Shown here: in pieces, positions 45,688-54,718 of the stretch | Layout of the letters: the number at the start of each line of letters is the position of its first letter | Numbering within the stretch: position 1 is the first letter of the stretch | Origin: Paenibacillus sp. FSL R7-0345 | Lineage (GTDB): Bacteria > Bacillota > Bacilli > Paenibacillales > Paenibacillaceae | Assembly: GCF_038595055.1 (NCBI RefSeq) | Contig: NZ_CP152002.1 | Coordinates: forward strand, 390,501-454,500 | Length of the DNA stretch: 64,000 nt | Direction of reading: 5' to 3' | The notes under the pieces: generated by a model | What the model saw: the letters and a program-made list of their open reading frames with translations, nothing else | The model's database searches: none | Told to the model about the DNA's origin: nothing | Made by a program: the position numbers and the translations under genes

Positions 45688-45787
45688 GGATCAACCTCCT
45701 TTCCAGGTGAGCTAAGAAAATCCAATTAGAATACCCGGGGTCGTCCCAAGAAAGCCAAAGACGGTTTTAAGACTGCCGGATCTGTCC

Positions 45788-46549
45788 TTATTCCGCTTTC
45801 CGCGGCTTCCAGCGAACCAGCCATCTTTCTGCCAGGGCGATGATGGCGAACAGTACAAGGCTTAGTAACACAATAATGGCAATGGCGACAAACACGTTAT
45901 CCGTGCGGTAAGCCGATTTCTGCAGCAGCATGTAATAGCCGAGCCCTTTGTCCGCGCCGATCCATTCGGCGACGACGGCGCCCATTACAGCGTAAGTGGC
46001 GGAGATTTTGACGCCGGAGAACAGGGAGGGTAATGAGCCGGGCAGCTCCAGCTTGGTAAAGATCTGCCACTTGCTTGCACCGGCCATCTTCATATAGTTC
46101 ATCATCATCCGGTCGCTCTGCGCAAGGCCGCCCATAGCAGCGACTGCGACCGGAAAGAAGCAGACGAGCGTAATCAGCACAATCTTCGGCAGCAGCCCGA
46201 AGCCGAACCAGATGACCAGCAGCGGTGCGAGTGCGATGGACGGCACATTCTGGCTGAGAATCAGCAGCGGGTACAGCGCACGCTTCAGCCAGGGCAGCAG
46301 ATGCAGCAGCAGGGCCACGATCAGCCCGACGCCTGTGCCGATCGGGAAGCCGATCAGTGTAAGGCGCAGCGTAGCAGCGGTATGCGACCAGATGCTGGCG
46401 GCGTTATCTGCTGAAGACCGGGCAATCGCCCCGGGTCCCGGAAGAATCCACGCTTCAATGCCGAATGCGGATACGGCCAGCTGCCAGATCCCTAAAAACA
46501 AGACGACCGCCACTAAGGGCGGCCAGATTTGCCTGAAGTACGGTCTCAA
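45788..46549 (-). CDS. ABC importer permease (ThiX-like)
   Basis: A 253-residue permease with six transmembrane helices. Its EAA loop reads MKMAGASKWQIFTKLELPGS. It belongs to the SsuC/TauC/ThiX family. It overlaps the thiamine-binding protein gene by four bases. Partner of the adjacent ATPase and the substrate-binding lipoprotein. Thiamine-precursor specificity is deduced from the riboswitch and neighbours. Confidence 0.9.
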   Translation of the reverse strand: MRPYFRQIWPPLVAVVLFLGIWQLAVSAFGIEAWILPGPGAIARSSADNAASIWSHTAATLRLTLIGFPIGTGVGLIVALLLHLLPWLKRALYPLLILSQNVPSIALAPLLVIWFGFGLLPKIVLITLVCFFPVAVAAMGGLAQSDRMMMNYMKMAGASKWQIFTKLELPGSLPSLFSGVKISATYAVMGAVVAEWIGADKGLGYYMLLQKSAYRTDNVFVAIAIIVLLSLVLFAIIALAERWLVRWKPRKAE

Positions 46550-46845
46550 CGGTATTTCTCCGTCAGCTTGTCCATGCTGATGCCGTTCGGATTATGGGCG
46601 ATTTTGATCTGGGAGATGACGCTTGGGCTGCCGGCTGCAACCAGCGCCTCATGCATCTGGCGGACAACCTCCAGCAGCTCGGTAATTTCGCCTTCCATTG
46701 TTGTTTCCAGCGGATTCACCTGATGTTTCACGCCGGATTGCTGGATCACTTCAATCGCTTTGTCTACATAAGGAATGGAATCCTCACCGTTTGGTGTTTT
46801 AGGGATTACCTGAATGCTTAACAGTGTGTTTGCCACAATAATCAA
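46546..46845 (-). CDS. MTH1187-type thiamine-binding protein
   Basis: A 99-residue cytoplasmic protein with the ferredoxin-like fold of the MTH1187/YkoF-related family (VANTLLSIQVIPKTP, DKAIEVIQQSG, NPLETTMEGEITELLEVVRQ). Members bind thiamine or its precursors. Its presence inside a TPP-controlled ABC operon supports transport of a thiamine-related compound. It may act as an intracellular ligand acceptor or sensor. Overlaps the permease start. Confidence 0.82.
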   Translation of the reverse strand: MIIVANTLLSIQVIPKTPNGEDSIPYVDKAIEVIQQSGVKHQVNPLETTMEGEITELLEVVRQMHEALVAAGSPSVISQIKIAHNPNGISMDKLTEKYR

Positions 46846-46887
46846 CCCTCTCAGTGTATTGGAAATGCAGCTTGCTTCAAATTATAT

Positions 46888-47946
46888 TTACTCCGCCGGC
46901 AAAAACTCGTTGGTAAACGTGCTGTCCACATCCAGCGGCTGATCCAACAGCTTCAGGCCGTACATCCAGTCGGCGTAATTCTGCCAGACTTCAGCCTTCT
47001 GCTCGCCCCAGCGGGCGGCATCGTCCGTATATTTCGGGCTCAGCCATTTCTGGCTGGCCAGGACAAGCTCAGGATCAAGCTCAGGTACTGCCTTGCTCAG
47101 GATGGCGGCTGCTTCCTCAGGCTGGTCGATGGCGTACTGGTAGCCTTTTGACGTAGCTTTCAGGAACGCTTTTACCAGCTCAGGCTGTTCAGCGATTTGT
47201 TTTTCACTGGTTGTAAGAACCGGAGTGTAGTAATCAAGCTGCGGCGCGTAGTCCTTGAGGTACAGCATATCCAGCGGCTCGCCGCGCAGCTCGGCCTCAA
47301 TACCGGTCCAGGCATAGAAGATCCAGGCGAAATCAATGTCGCGCTTTACGGCAGTGAAATAGTCGGCTTCACCGATATTCACCAGCTTGACCTTCTTCAC
47401 ATCGCCGCCTTCCGGGTCCATGATCGCTTTCATCGCCGCTTCTTCAGCCGGTGATCCCCAGCCTCCGTAGGTTTTGCCTTCAAAATCCTTGGGTGATGTG
47501 ATGTTACGGTCCTTCGGTGCTGCAAATCCTGAAGTATTATGCTGAATGATGGCAGCAATGGATACCAGCGGCACATCCTGCAGACGGGCCAGCGTCAGCG
47601 CTTCCTGGGCACTGATACCGAAAGCGGCTTCGCCTGAGGTCACCATCGTATCAGCCCCGGCCGCACCCGGCTGGACAATCTCGACGTCAAGGCCTTCTTC
47701 CTCGTAATACCCCAGTTCCTTGGCCGCGTACAGACCGGTATGGTTCGTGTTTGGCGTCCAGTCGAGCGCGACCTTGATCTTGGTCAGTGCCGCTGGGGCA
47801 TTTGCGGCTGCTCCAGCGGATGCTTCCGGAGAAGCAGCTGCGTTCCCTCCATTACCTGCATTCGTTCCGTTGTTGCTGCCGCAGCCGGCAATGGCCAGGG
47901 CCAGTACACAGGTCAGGCTGAGCATTAAGTTTTTTTTGACTCCCAT
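46888..47946 (-). CDS. Substrate-binding lipoprotein of the thiamine-precursor ABC importer (ThiY-like)
   Basis: A 352-residue NMT1/THI5-like protein. The signal peptide ends in a lipobox (LALAIAGCGSNNG), a low-complexity Ala/Gly/Asn linker follows, and then the binding fold. KVALDWTPNTNHTGLYAAKE is the ThiY/NMT1 hallmark, and FEGKTYGGWGSPAEEAAMKA and FAWIFYAWTGIEAE are further family segments. It should bind a pyrimidine precursor such as HMP or N-formyl-aminopyrimidine. The start ATG has GGAAGGAG 13 bases upstream, in the TPP riboswitch leader. Confidence 0.9.
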   Translation of the reverse strand: MGVKKNLMLSLTCVLALAIAGCGSNNGTNAGNGGNAAASPEASAGAAANAPAALTKIKVALDWTPNTNHTGLYAAKELGYYEEEGLDVEIVQPGAAGADTMVTSGEAAFGISAQEALTLARLQDVPLVSIAAIIQHNTSGFAAPKDRNITSPKDFEGKTYGGWGSPAEEAAMKAIMDPEGGDVKKVKLVNIGEADYFTAVKRDIDFAWIFYAWTGIEAELRGEPLDMLYLKDYAPQLDYYTPVLTTSEKQIAEQPELVKAFLKATSKGYQYAIDQPEEAAAILSKAVPELDPELVLASQKWLSPKYTDDAARWGEQKAEVWQNYADWMYGLKLLDQPLDVDSTFTNEFLPAE

Positions 47947-48004
47947 TTCTCTTTGTTCACTCCTTCCAGCAATCCCTAGTCTTCCAGTTTCTAAATCTGA
48001 TATG

Positions 48005-48033
48005 CAAAAAAAGCGCCCCGATCATCGGGACGC
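48005..48033 (-). terminator. Terminator of the TPP riboswitch
   Basis: On the minus strand GCGTCCCGAT pairs with ATCGGGGCGC and is followed by seven Ts, between the aptamer and the first gene. Confidence 0.88.
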
Positions 48034-48091
48034 CAGTCATTTGCGCAAGGTTGCAGGCTCCGGCCGCAGGGGACCGGGGAGCAGTTATGAA

Positions 48092-48178
48092 TTCCTACGC
48101 TGGCATTATCCAGATCAGGTATAAGGGTCAGTATCTTGCGGGATACAATCTCAGCCGGCCAATTCCAGCACCCCTGGT
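48092..48178 (-). promoter_or_regulatory. TPP riboswitch (THI element)
   Basis: Read on the minus strand, the leader has the conserved THI-box order: AGGGGTGCTGG, then CTGAGAT, then ACCCTTATACCTGATCTGG, then ATAATGCCAGCGTAGGAA. An intrinsic terminator follows about 60 bases later, so TPP should cause premature termination of the importer operon. Confidence 0.96.
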
Positions 48179-48256
48179 TCTATGAAGTTATCGGGTATTG
48201 CTTATTCTACGCTGTATTATAGACGCACCGGCTGGGGTTGTCCAGTAGCAATCTCC

Positions 48257-49717
48257 CTACTCATTGGAGTAATACCGCTTTCTGCGGCGGCGGCGGATGC
48301 CGTTCCACAGCTGCTTCATTGTCAGGAAAAGGCTGACGGCAATCCCTGTAAACGTAAGGAACAGCGCGAAATACTCAAAAGGCGAATACTCTGTCATTTT
48401 GCTCCAGTCAATCGGTGCCTTCAGGTCCTCAATGACCTGGTTCATTCCGTAAATACCGCTGACAACCGTAAATACGGTAAGGATCATCAGCAGCGTATCC
48501 TGACGTTTAGCCTGAAATTTATCCTGGTACTGGAACAGGTCATCCAGCGTCATTTTGACCTCATCGAATAGGGCATCATTGCCGTAAACCCTCCGCAGCT
48601 GGAAAAAAATCTCCCGGCCCTGAGACTGCGAAATAAGCTCCATAAAATAGAATTTGGCCGAAAATTTATTTATGAGGAAGATCAGGCTCTCAATTTCATC
48701 GTAGTCACGGTTAATGCGCAGACGGGAGTGCAGATTGGACAGTTTCAGCAGCACAATTTTGTGGAAAATACTCAGCAGCAGCCCGTAATAATATTCGCCG
48801 TACATCTGGTTGATCAGCTTGGTGGCAGTTTCGGGTTTGGCTCTGCTCAGGCAGCAGAAGGTCTGCTCGTTGGTCATATAATAAGTGTCGGGACCCCATC
48901 GGTTGTAGGAATGCTCCCGGCAGTAGCCTTTGATATAATCAGGATCGCTTGCGCTCATATATGGATTGCCGCCTCCATCCAGACCGTCCAGCTGGGAGGC
49001 GCGGAATCTCAGCCGGATATCAAGGTCTTCTTCGTCCCCGTCAGGAACAAATCCGTAAAAGGCCTGAACCGTCATCCGCTCATCAACGAAAAAAGGCAGG
49101 GTTTCGAAATAGGCGCCATCCAGCTCTGACTGGTCCAAAAACGGTTTAAGGCTGGGTACGAGGTACTCGAACACAAAATCTTCGACCTGCTCATAGGATA
49201 CGTCACCGTTATGAACGGAGGTTCCCTTATCCCGCAGGTTAGCGTCCTCCAGGGTACGGAACCGGTCGGCGAATTCCAGCGCTACGCTGAACGGCAGCTT
49301 ATCCTCCTCAATGCGCACCCGTATGGTCACAAAACCCAGCTGAAACGGACAGAGAAATACATCAGTGGACAGCACCCGGAAAGCGATGGAGCGCCCCGGC
49401 ATCTTAAGCGTACAGTCCAGATTGTTTACCTTGGAGAAGCGGCGGAAGGAATCCTTATCCTTCTCTCTCGGGAAGAGTACATGAGCGGCAAAGGGGAGAT
49501 AGCTGCGCTCCATTTTTTCATGGGATACACAGTAGCCTTCCCCGTAATAGGCATCTTCAAGCTCCTTGTTATCCAGAAAAAAGCGCGTGAAGCTATCCTG
49601 CTTCAGCTGGCTGATCAGTTTATTGTCTTCGCCTCCCTTAATGGAGAAAGGAAAGATAAATTGCAGCAGTGCTGTATGTAGTTCCGGTTCGGTATCCGCG
49701 GATAAAAGCTTAGTCAT
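48257..49717 (-). CDS. CorA-like membrane protein with a large divergent cytoplasmic domain
   Basis: A 486-residue protein. Two C-terminal transmembrane helices flank a short loop; the first ends in VSGIYGMNQ, which is the CorA/MIT signature YGMN, and the second is followed by RRRRRK. The preceding helix (about 345-395) resembles the CorA stalk. The 330 N-terminal residues do not obviously resemble the usual CorA alpha/beta domain. A role as a divalent-cation channel or a relative with altered function is therefore inferred. The ATG at 49717 lies nine bases after AAGGTGG; a TTG 24 bases upstream is less likely. Transcribed alone. Confidence 0.72.
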   Translation of the reverse strand: MTKLLSADTEPELHTALLQFIFPFSIKGGEDNKLISQLKQDSFTRFFLDNKELEDAYYGEGYCVSHEKMERSYLPFAAHVLFPREKDKDSFRRFSKVNNLDCTLKMPGRSIAFRVLSTDVFLCPFQLGFVTIRVRIEEDKLPFSVALEFADRFRTLEDANLRDKGTSVHNGDVSYEQVEDFVFEYLVPSLKPFLDQSELDGAYFETLPFFVDERMTVQAFYGFVPDGDEEDLDIRLRFRASQLDGLDGGGNPYMSASDPDYIKGYCREHSYNRWGPDTYYMTNEQTFCCLSRAKPETATKLINQMYGEYYYGLLLSIFHKIVLLKLSNLHSRLRINRDYDEIESLIFLINKFSAKFYFMELISQSQGREIFFQLRRVYGNDALFDEVKMTLDDLFQYQDKFQAKRQDTLLMILTVFTVVSGIYGMNQVIEDLKAPIDWSKMTEYSPFEYFALFLTFTGIAVSLFLTMKQLWNGIRRRRRKRYYSNE

Positions 49718-49888
49718 AAACAGGTTCCACCTTATGTTCAAGATAGTAGTACATTATATTATTACCCGGATTCAATGTGAATGAAGGGGGTACACTATTG
49801 TAAGCACAATTTTTATGATAAATCCAAACTGCGAATGCGGGTATAGGAATTTATATCTGCATGATTTCTGAAAGGAGCTATCTTGTCA

Positions 49889-50326
49889 ATGAATAATAAT
49901 GAGCTGGAGCAGACGATCATCAAGACACTAGATGACAACAAATTCGGGTCCTTCGGCACGATCGAAGCCGGCAACAAACCTAAGGTGCGTTACATGGCGG
50001 TATTTCATGACGGACTGAATATTTACCTGGCTACTAATCGCAAAACGCATAAGGTAGAGGAGCTGCAGGATAATCCGAATGCTTTTCTGCTGCTTGGATA
50101 TGAACAGGGCGGCGGCAAGGATGTATTGGAGATTGAAGCCAGAGCCTCCGTTACCAAGGACGACAGCCTGCGTTCCAAGGTCTGGAACAAATCGCTGGAG
50201 GAGTGGTTCAAGGGACCGGATGATCCGGATTATGTCATTCTGGAGCTTACACCTACACGGATTGAATATATGGGTAAAAATAAAGAGCACGGCGTCTGGC
50301 AGTCCGGAGTTACTTCAAGTAAATAA
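49889..50326 (+). CDS. Pyridoxamine 5'-phosphate oxidase-fold protein
   Basis: A 145-residue split-barrel protein. NKFGSFGTIEAGNKPKVRYM and VFHDGLNIYLATNRKTHKVE are the FMN/F420-binding fold segments of the general-stress YdaG/YzzA-like group, and it ends with a conserved-looking ELTPTRIEYMG strand. Reaction unknown. The ATG at 49889 is 11 bases from AAGGAG; a TTG at 49883, five bases from it, is an equal possibility. Monocistronic with a terminator. Confidence 0.82.
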   Translation: MNNNELEQTIIKTLDDNKFGSFGTIEAGNKPKVRYMAVFHDGLNIYLATNRKTHKVEELQDNPNAFLLLGYEQGGGKDVLEIEARASVTKDDSLRSKVWNKSLEEWFKGPDDPDYVILELTPTRIEYMGKNKEHGVWQSGVTSSK

Positions 50327-50372
50327 ACAGGCTGTTCAAGACAATGAAGCAGACAGGTTTTGACAGAAGAAA

Positions 50373-50417
50373 AAAATCCAGCCACCCGCAGACTCCGGTC
50401 TTGGCGGGTGGCTTTTT
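50373..50417 (+). terminator. Intrinsic terminator of the oxidase-fold gene
   Basis: AAAAATCCAGCCACCCGC pairs with GCGGGTGGCTTTTT around a 14-base loop. Confidence 0.88.
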
Positions 50418-50504
50418 GAGGATGCAGCAGCATAGTTGAAAATTGGTAAATCATGATATAATGGCTACACTAAGGTTCGACATTTGATGATAGGGAGGAT
50501 GTCT

Positions 50505-51542
50505 ATGAACTGTAGGGACTGCTCTGCGATAGAGCCGGTGGAGGATGAAGGGGAAATAAGGTTCCGGCCGTGTACCTTTGTGCTTGCCTCCGCCATAAGA
50601 GCTGCAGGCGTGGAGTTCACAAGCGTAAAGAATACAGGAAAGATTTCGTACACTTCCAGGGAAGCGCTGTTTGAGCTGCTGAAGCTGCTGGAAATTCTGC
50701 AGAGGCAGACGGATAATCAGCTAAAGCTGTGCATCAGCGGTAAGTCATGCAGCGTGACGGCAGAGCGGTGGGTCTCTTTGGAGCAGCTGGAAATAAGATT
50801 CGCCAATGACAATCTGATTTCTATCATTTCCAATCATGACTTTACCAGCCACATGCAGCCTATTGTCAATTTTGCCGAAGAGATCGTTGGCTTTGAGCTT
50901 CTGCTGCGGCCATTGCCTGAGGGTATTGCTTTTCAGCCTTATGAGCTGTTTGAAATTGCCCGGCAGACCGGGTTTCACGCTTTTCTGGACCGTGCCGCAC
51001 GGATTTCAGCCATTGAAACGAGTGCAAGGCTGCTGCCCAGGGGCATCAAGCGGTTTGTTAATTTTTTGCCGTCCTCCATTTATAATCCTAATTTTTGCCT
51101 TACCCACACCTTTGAGGCCATCGAACGACTGGATCAGGACCCGGAGGATTTTGTATTCGAAGTGGTGGAGACCGAGAAAATCAGCAACATGGAGCATCTG
51201 CAGGCGATCTTTACCGAGTACCGGAGACAGGGGATGCGGGTCGCGCTGGATGATGTCGGCGCCGGTTATTCAACCGTGGAGGTTATGTCCAGTCTCAAAC
51301 CGGATTATGTGAAAATCGACCGGAATCTGATCAGCTATTGCGATCAGGACGACCGCAATCAGAAGATCATTAAGGATATTATTAACCGGGCCGGGTCTTT
51401 CGGAGCCAGTGTGCTGGCTGAAGGTATCGAGCGGCGGGAAGAGTTCCAGTACTGCCAGGAGATCGGCATCGAGCTTGCCCAGGGCTATCTTTTCGGCAAA
51501 CCGGAGGACAAGCCGCCGGCGCGTTTCGGATTTAGCGCATAA
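50505..51542 (+). CDS. EAL-domain c-di-GMP phosphodiesterase-like protein
   Basis: A 345-residue protein. The N-terminal 100 residues start with a Cys pair (MNCRDCS) and form an unrecognised domain containing further Cys residues. A C-terminal EAL domain follows (about 105-335). The motif reads GFELLLRPL (ELL in place of EAL). All other ligands seem present: Asn in FVNFLPSS, Glu in EVVETE, ALDDVGAGYS, VKIDRN, AEGIE and AQGYLFG, so activity is plausible. There is no transmembrane helix. The ATG at 50505 follows GGGAGGATGTCT; an earlier ATG overlaps this site. Cytosolic, with a terminator before the next operon. Confidence 0.87.
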   Translation: MNCRDCSAIEPVEDEGEIRFRPCTFVLASAIRAAGVEFTSVKNTGKISYTSREALFELLKLLEILQRQTDNQLKLCISGKSCSVTAERWVSLEQLEIRFANDNLISIISNHDFTSHMQPIVNFAEEIVGFELLLRPLPEGIAFQPYELFEIARQTGFHAFLDRAARISAIETSARLLPRGIKRFVNFLPSSIYNPNFCLTHTFEAIERLDQDPEDFVFEVVETEKISNMEHLQAIFTEYRRQGMRVALDDVGAGYSTVEVMSSLKPDYVKIDRNLISYCDQDDRNQKIIKDIINRAGSFGASVLAEGIERREEFQYCQEIGIELAQGYLFGKPEDKPPARFGFSA

Positions 51543-51557
51543 TGAATCAAGTATATA

Positions 51558-51603
51558 TTCCCCGGAGCGAATGCGGTTTATCCGCCGTCCCGGGGATTAT
51601 TTG
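51558..51603 (+). terminator. Terminator after the EAL gene
   Basis: TCCCCGG pairs with CCGGGGA and contains an inner GCGG/CCGC hairpin; TTATTTG follows. Confidence 0.75.
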
Positions 51604-51637
51604 CGAACGGAGAAAATCAGGCATAGATGGAGGGACT

Positions 51638-52312
51638 ATGAGTATTACATTGCTGTATGTGGAAGATGACCGGGAGATCGGCAGCGCTGTTTCTGCAGAT
51701 CTGCGGGAAAGAAAGTATGCAGTCCGCTGGCTGGAGAGCGGCGAGGGGGCTGCGGAGGCTGCAGTTGGCTGCCAGCTGGCGATTCTGGATGTTATGCTGC
51801 CCGGACTTGACGGCTTTACAGTCGGACAGCGGCTAAAGCGGGCCTTTCCGAATCTCCCGGTTCTGATGTTATCTGCCCGTACCTCTATAGATGACAAGCT
51901 GCAGGGACTGGAGTTCGCAGATGACTATTTGACCAAGCCATTCCATCCCGATGAGCTGGCCGCCAGAATCGAAGTTCTGCTGAGACGTACCGGTACGGCC
52001 GATCCTGCTCCGCTTACCCTGAAACATCTTGTTGTGTATGAGGGAAACAATGTGATTCAGGAGGCGGCAACCGGCCGCGAGATCCTGCTCACCGGCAAGC
52101 AATTTCAGATTTTCACCTATCTGCTGCGCCATCTCGGGCAGATCCTGACCAAGGAGCAGATTTATGAGGCGGTCTGGGGCGAGGCCTATATCGAAGGGGA
52201 TAAGACACTGATGGTACATATCCGCTATTTGCGCGAAAAGCTGGAGCTTGATCCGGCTTCCCCGGAGATTATTGAGACGGTCCGGGGAATCGGCTACCGG
52301 GTAAGGGCATGA
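51638..52312 (+). CDS. OmpR-family response regulator
   Basis: A 224-residue protein with a receiver domain (D10/D11, phosphoacceptor D51 in AILDVMLPGLDG, Lys in LTKPFHPDE) and a winged-helix output domain (LTGKQFQIFTYLLRHLGQIL, EGDKTLMVHIRYLREKLELD, GIGYRVRA). The ATG lies directly after ATGGAGGGACT. It overlaps the kinase by four bases. The 11-bp direct repeats in front of the downstream ABC operon are the probable target. Confidence 0.93.
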   Translation: MSITLLYVEDDREIGSAVSADLRERKYAVRWLESGEGAAEAAVGCQLAILDVMLPGLDGFTVGQRLKRAFPNLPVLMLSARTSIDDKLQGLEFADDYLTKPFHPDELAARIEVLLRRTGTADPAPLTLKHLVVYEGNNVIQEAATGREILLTGKQFQIFTYLLRHLGQILTKEQIYEAVWGEAYIEGDKTLMVHIRYLREKLELDPASPEIIETVRGIGYRVRA

Positions 52313-53745
52313 GCAGGCGGAGGAGCCCGTTTGGACGCCAGCAATCCCTGCTGTCCCGCTATCTGCTGATCATTGTTGCAGCGCTGCTGTTTATCCCGGT
52401 CGGGATTCCGCTGACTTTTGCAGGCTATAGCCTGTTTAATCTCCAGACTGTTGAAAAACCGCCGGAAGAATACAAATTGTACTCCAATATCGGGGCCCTG
52501 GAAGAGCAGTGGCATCAGGAGGCGCTGGAGCTGTCCGGGCAGACGCCTGCAGCGGTTGACCGACGGCTGGAGGAACTAAGCGGCAGCTATCCGATGGCTT
52601 CCATATTCTGGGTGGACGGACAAGGGCGGACCCGAATGATTCATACGCCGGAGGACCCGCAGCTGCAGGAGCAGCTGGGTATAGACCGAATACCTCCGCA
52701 GTGGAGTGCGCCGGAAGCCATTGCCTTTATGAAGGAAGCGGCCAGGCAGGACCCGCTGGCCATTGTCGCGTTCGTAGGCGACCGTGCAGATGCCGGAGAG
52801 GGCTTTCTGGTTATGCAGATTCCCGAGAAGATTACCGAGGCCTACCGCTTTCAGAGCCTGGGCTCCTGGTATATTTTCATGCTGCTAGCCTTTTTTGCCT
52901 TGTTTGTGGCGGTGTCCTGGCTGTTCTTTACCGGAATCCGCAAGCGCCTGCTGCGGCTTCAGACGGCGATGAGCTTTCCGGGAGGCGAGGGACTTCCAGA
53001 ACCGATCGCGCCCGGTAAAGGAGACGAAATCGGCCGGCTGGAGGAGGCCTTCAACCGTATGGTTGCAGAGCTGTCTGTGAGCCGCCGGCGGGAGGCAGAA
53101 GAGGAAGGGCTGCGCAAGCGGCTGGTCGCCGACCTGTCGCATGATCTGCGGACCCCGCTGACAGTAATACGCAGCCACCTCCATGTTCTGGGCAAGGAAG
53201 GGTTATCCCGGCGCGGCCAGGAGTCCATTCAACTAATGGACGAGCGGATCGAAAGCCTCAGCGGGCTGATTGATAATCTGCTATCCTACAACCTGCTCAG
53301 CAGCGGCCGGGTGACCCTGAACCCTGAGCGCAAGGATGTGTTGCGTATCGTACGGGAAAGTGCAGCTGCCTGGTACCCTCTTTGGGAAAAGGAAGGGTTC
53401 GAGGTGGATATCAGCCTGGAGGGGGAGCCCTTATACTGGATTGTCGATGAGAGCTGGTTCCGGCGGATTCTCGATAATCTTTTTCAAAATATTGTCCGCC
53501 ACGCGCGCAGCGGAAGGTATGTCGGCATAGACATTGTGGTGCGTGAAGAAGGGCAGGCTATTGTCATCTCTGACCGGGGCCGGGGCATGGACAGTTCACC
53601 CGGGTCAGCGGGTGCCGGGCTTGGCCTGTCGATTGTTGATCTGCTGCTGAAACGGATGGAGCTGGTATCGGAGACAGACAGCTCTGCGCAGGGGACAACG
53701 GTTACAATCCTTCAGCTGCCGGAACGAAATTTAAACAAAATTTAA
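52309..53745 (+). CDS. Sensor histidine kinase (HAMP, HisKA, HATPase)
   Basis: A 478-residue kinase. Transmembrane helix 1 is at about 18-42 and an extracellular sensor of about 140 residues follows. Transmembrane helix 2 is at about 187-208, then HAMP. HisKA has the H-box ADLSHDLRTPLTVIRSH, and HATPase_c has ILDNLFQNIVRHA (N-box), DRGRGMD and GAGLGLSIV. The ligand is unknown; coupling to a BcrA/LanF-type ABC exporter suggests a lipid II-directed antibiotic or lantibiotic. Its last codons overlap the operator repeats for the ABC genes. Confidence 0.93.
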   Translation: MSRRRSPFGRQQSLLSRYLLIIVAALLFIPVGIPLTFAGYSLFNLQTVEKPPEEYKLYSNIGALEEQWHQEALELSGQTPAAVDRRLEELSGSYPMASIFWVDGQGRTRMIHTPEDPQLQEQLGIDRIPPQWSAPEAIAFMKEAARQDPLAIVAFVGDRADAGEGFLVMQIPEKITEAYRFQSLGSWYIFMLLAFFALFVAVSWLFFTGIRKRLLRLQTAMSFPGGEGLPEPIAPGKGDEIGRLEEAFNRMVAELSVSRRREAEEEGLRKRLVADLSHDLRTPLTVIRSHLHVLGKEGLSRRGQESIQLMDERIESLSGLIDNLLSYNLLSSGRVTLNPERKDVLRIVRESAAAWYPLWEKEGFEVDISLEGEPLYWIVDESWFRRILDNLFQNIVRHARSGRYVGIDIVVREEGQAIVISDRGRGMDSSPGSAGAGLGLSIVDLLLKRMELVSETDSSAQGTTVTILQLPERNLNKI

Positions 53746-53747
53746 AC
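53727..53747 (+). promoter_or_regulatory. OmpR-type direct-repeat operator upstream of the ABC exporter
   Basis: AAATTTAAAC occurs twice (53727-53736 and 53738-53747), exactly 11 bases apart, as expected for one OmpR-family dimer. The second copy contains the kinase stop codon. TATAGT at 53780-53785 may be the -10; no good -35 is visible, in keeping with activation by the adjacent regulator. Confidence 0.65.
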
Positions 53748-53806
53748 TTGCTGCAGCCGCTGCTTTAACCTCGGGACGTTATAGTGGATACCGAGGTGAA
53801 TGACTA

Positions 53807-54718
53807 ATGAAATCAACTGTAATCAAAACGAGCGGATTAAGAAAAGTATATCGTGGCCGGGCTGCGGTGGAGCATCTGGAGCTGAATATCGGACGGGGGC
53901 AAATCTACGGCTTCCTCGGACCCAACGGCGCCGGCAAAACGACGACCATCCGCATGCTGCTTGGGCTGATCAAGCCTACTTCCGGAGAGATCGAAATCTT
54001 CGGCCGGGAGCTGAAGAAACACCGGCTGCAGATTCTGCGCAGGGTAGGCTCGCTCGTGGAGTCGCCGTCTTATTACGGGCATCTGAATGCAGTAGACAAT
54101 CTGGAGGCAATCCGCCGGATTCTGGATGTTCCCAAGTCCCGGATTGCCGAGGTGCTCGATATTGTCTCCCTGACCGGTGAAGAGAAGCGGCCGGTTAAAG
54201 GCTTTTCGCTGGGGATGAAGCAGCGTCTGGGAATTGCCGCCGCCCTGCTGGGCAGTCCGGAGCTGCTGATTCTCGATGAGCCGACCAACGGGCTTGACCC
54301 GTCCGGCATTCAGGAGATCCGGTCGCTGATCAAGCGGCTCCCTGCGGAGCACGGGATTACAGTGCTCGTCTCCAGCCATCTGCTTAGCGAAATTGAGCAA
54401 ATGGCCGATACCGTAGGTATTATCCGCCAGGGCAAGATGGTGTATCAGGATACGATTGCCCATCTGCAGGAACAGGCCGCCGGTGATCTGCGGCTGGCGG
54501 TATCCGAGCCGGAGGCTGCACTTGAGCTGGCGAAGCGGCGGGGCTGCGGCGGTTCGCTGCAGGAGAGCCGGATTGTTCTGCCGCGGATGAGCGATGCCCG
54601 TGTAGCGCTGCTGATCAAGGAGCTGGTGGAGAACGGGCACGCGGTCTACCGGGTGGAGGAACGGCGGCAGTCCCTGGAGCAGTTCTTCCTGCAGGTCGTT
54701 GAGGGGGGAGCCTCATGA
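53807..54718 (+). CDS. ABC exporter ATP-binding protein (BcrA/LanF type)
   Basis: A 303-residue ATPase with Walker A GPNGAGKTTTI, signature FSLGMKQRLGIAAAL, Walker B LLILDEPTNGLDP and H-loop SSHLLSEIEQMAD. The ESPSYYGHLNAVDNLEAIRR segment is typical for the bacitracin/lantibiotic self-protection class. It forms a transporter with the next two permeases. The ATG follows GAGGTGAATGACTA. The four-base overlap with the next gene shows coupling. Confidence 0.92.
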   Translation: MKSTVIKTSGLRKVYRGRAAVEHLELNIGRGQIYGFLGPNGAGKTTTIRMLLGLIKPTSGEIEIFGRELKKHRLQILRRVGSLVESPSYYGHLNAVDNLEAIRRILDVPKSRIAEVLDIVSLTGEEKRPVKGFSLGMKQRLGIAAALLGSPELLILDEPTNGLDPSGIQEIRSLIKRLPAEHGITVLVSSHLLSEIEQMADTVGIIRQGKMVYQDTIAHLQEQAAGDLRLAVSEPEAALELAKRRGCGGSLQESRIVLPRMSDARVALLIKELVENGHAVYRVEERRQSLEQFFLQVVEGGAS

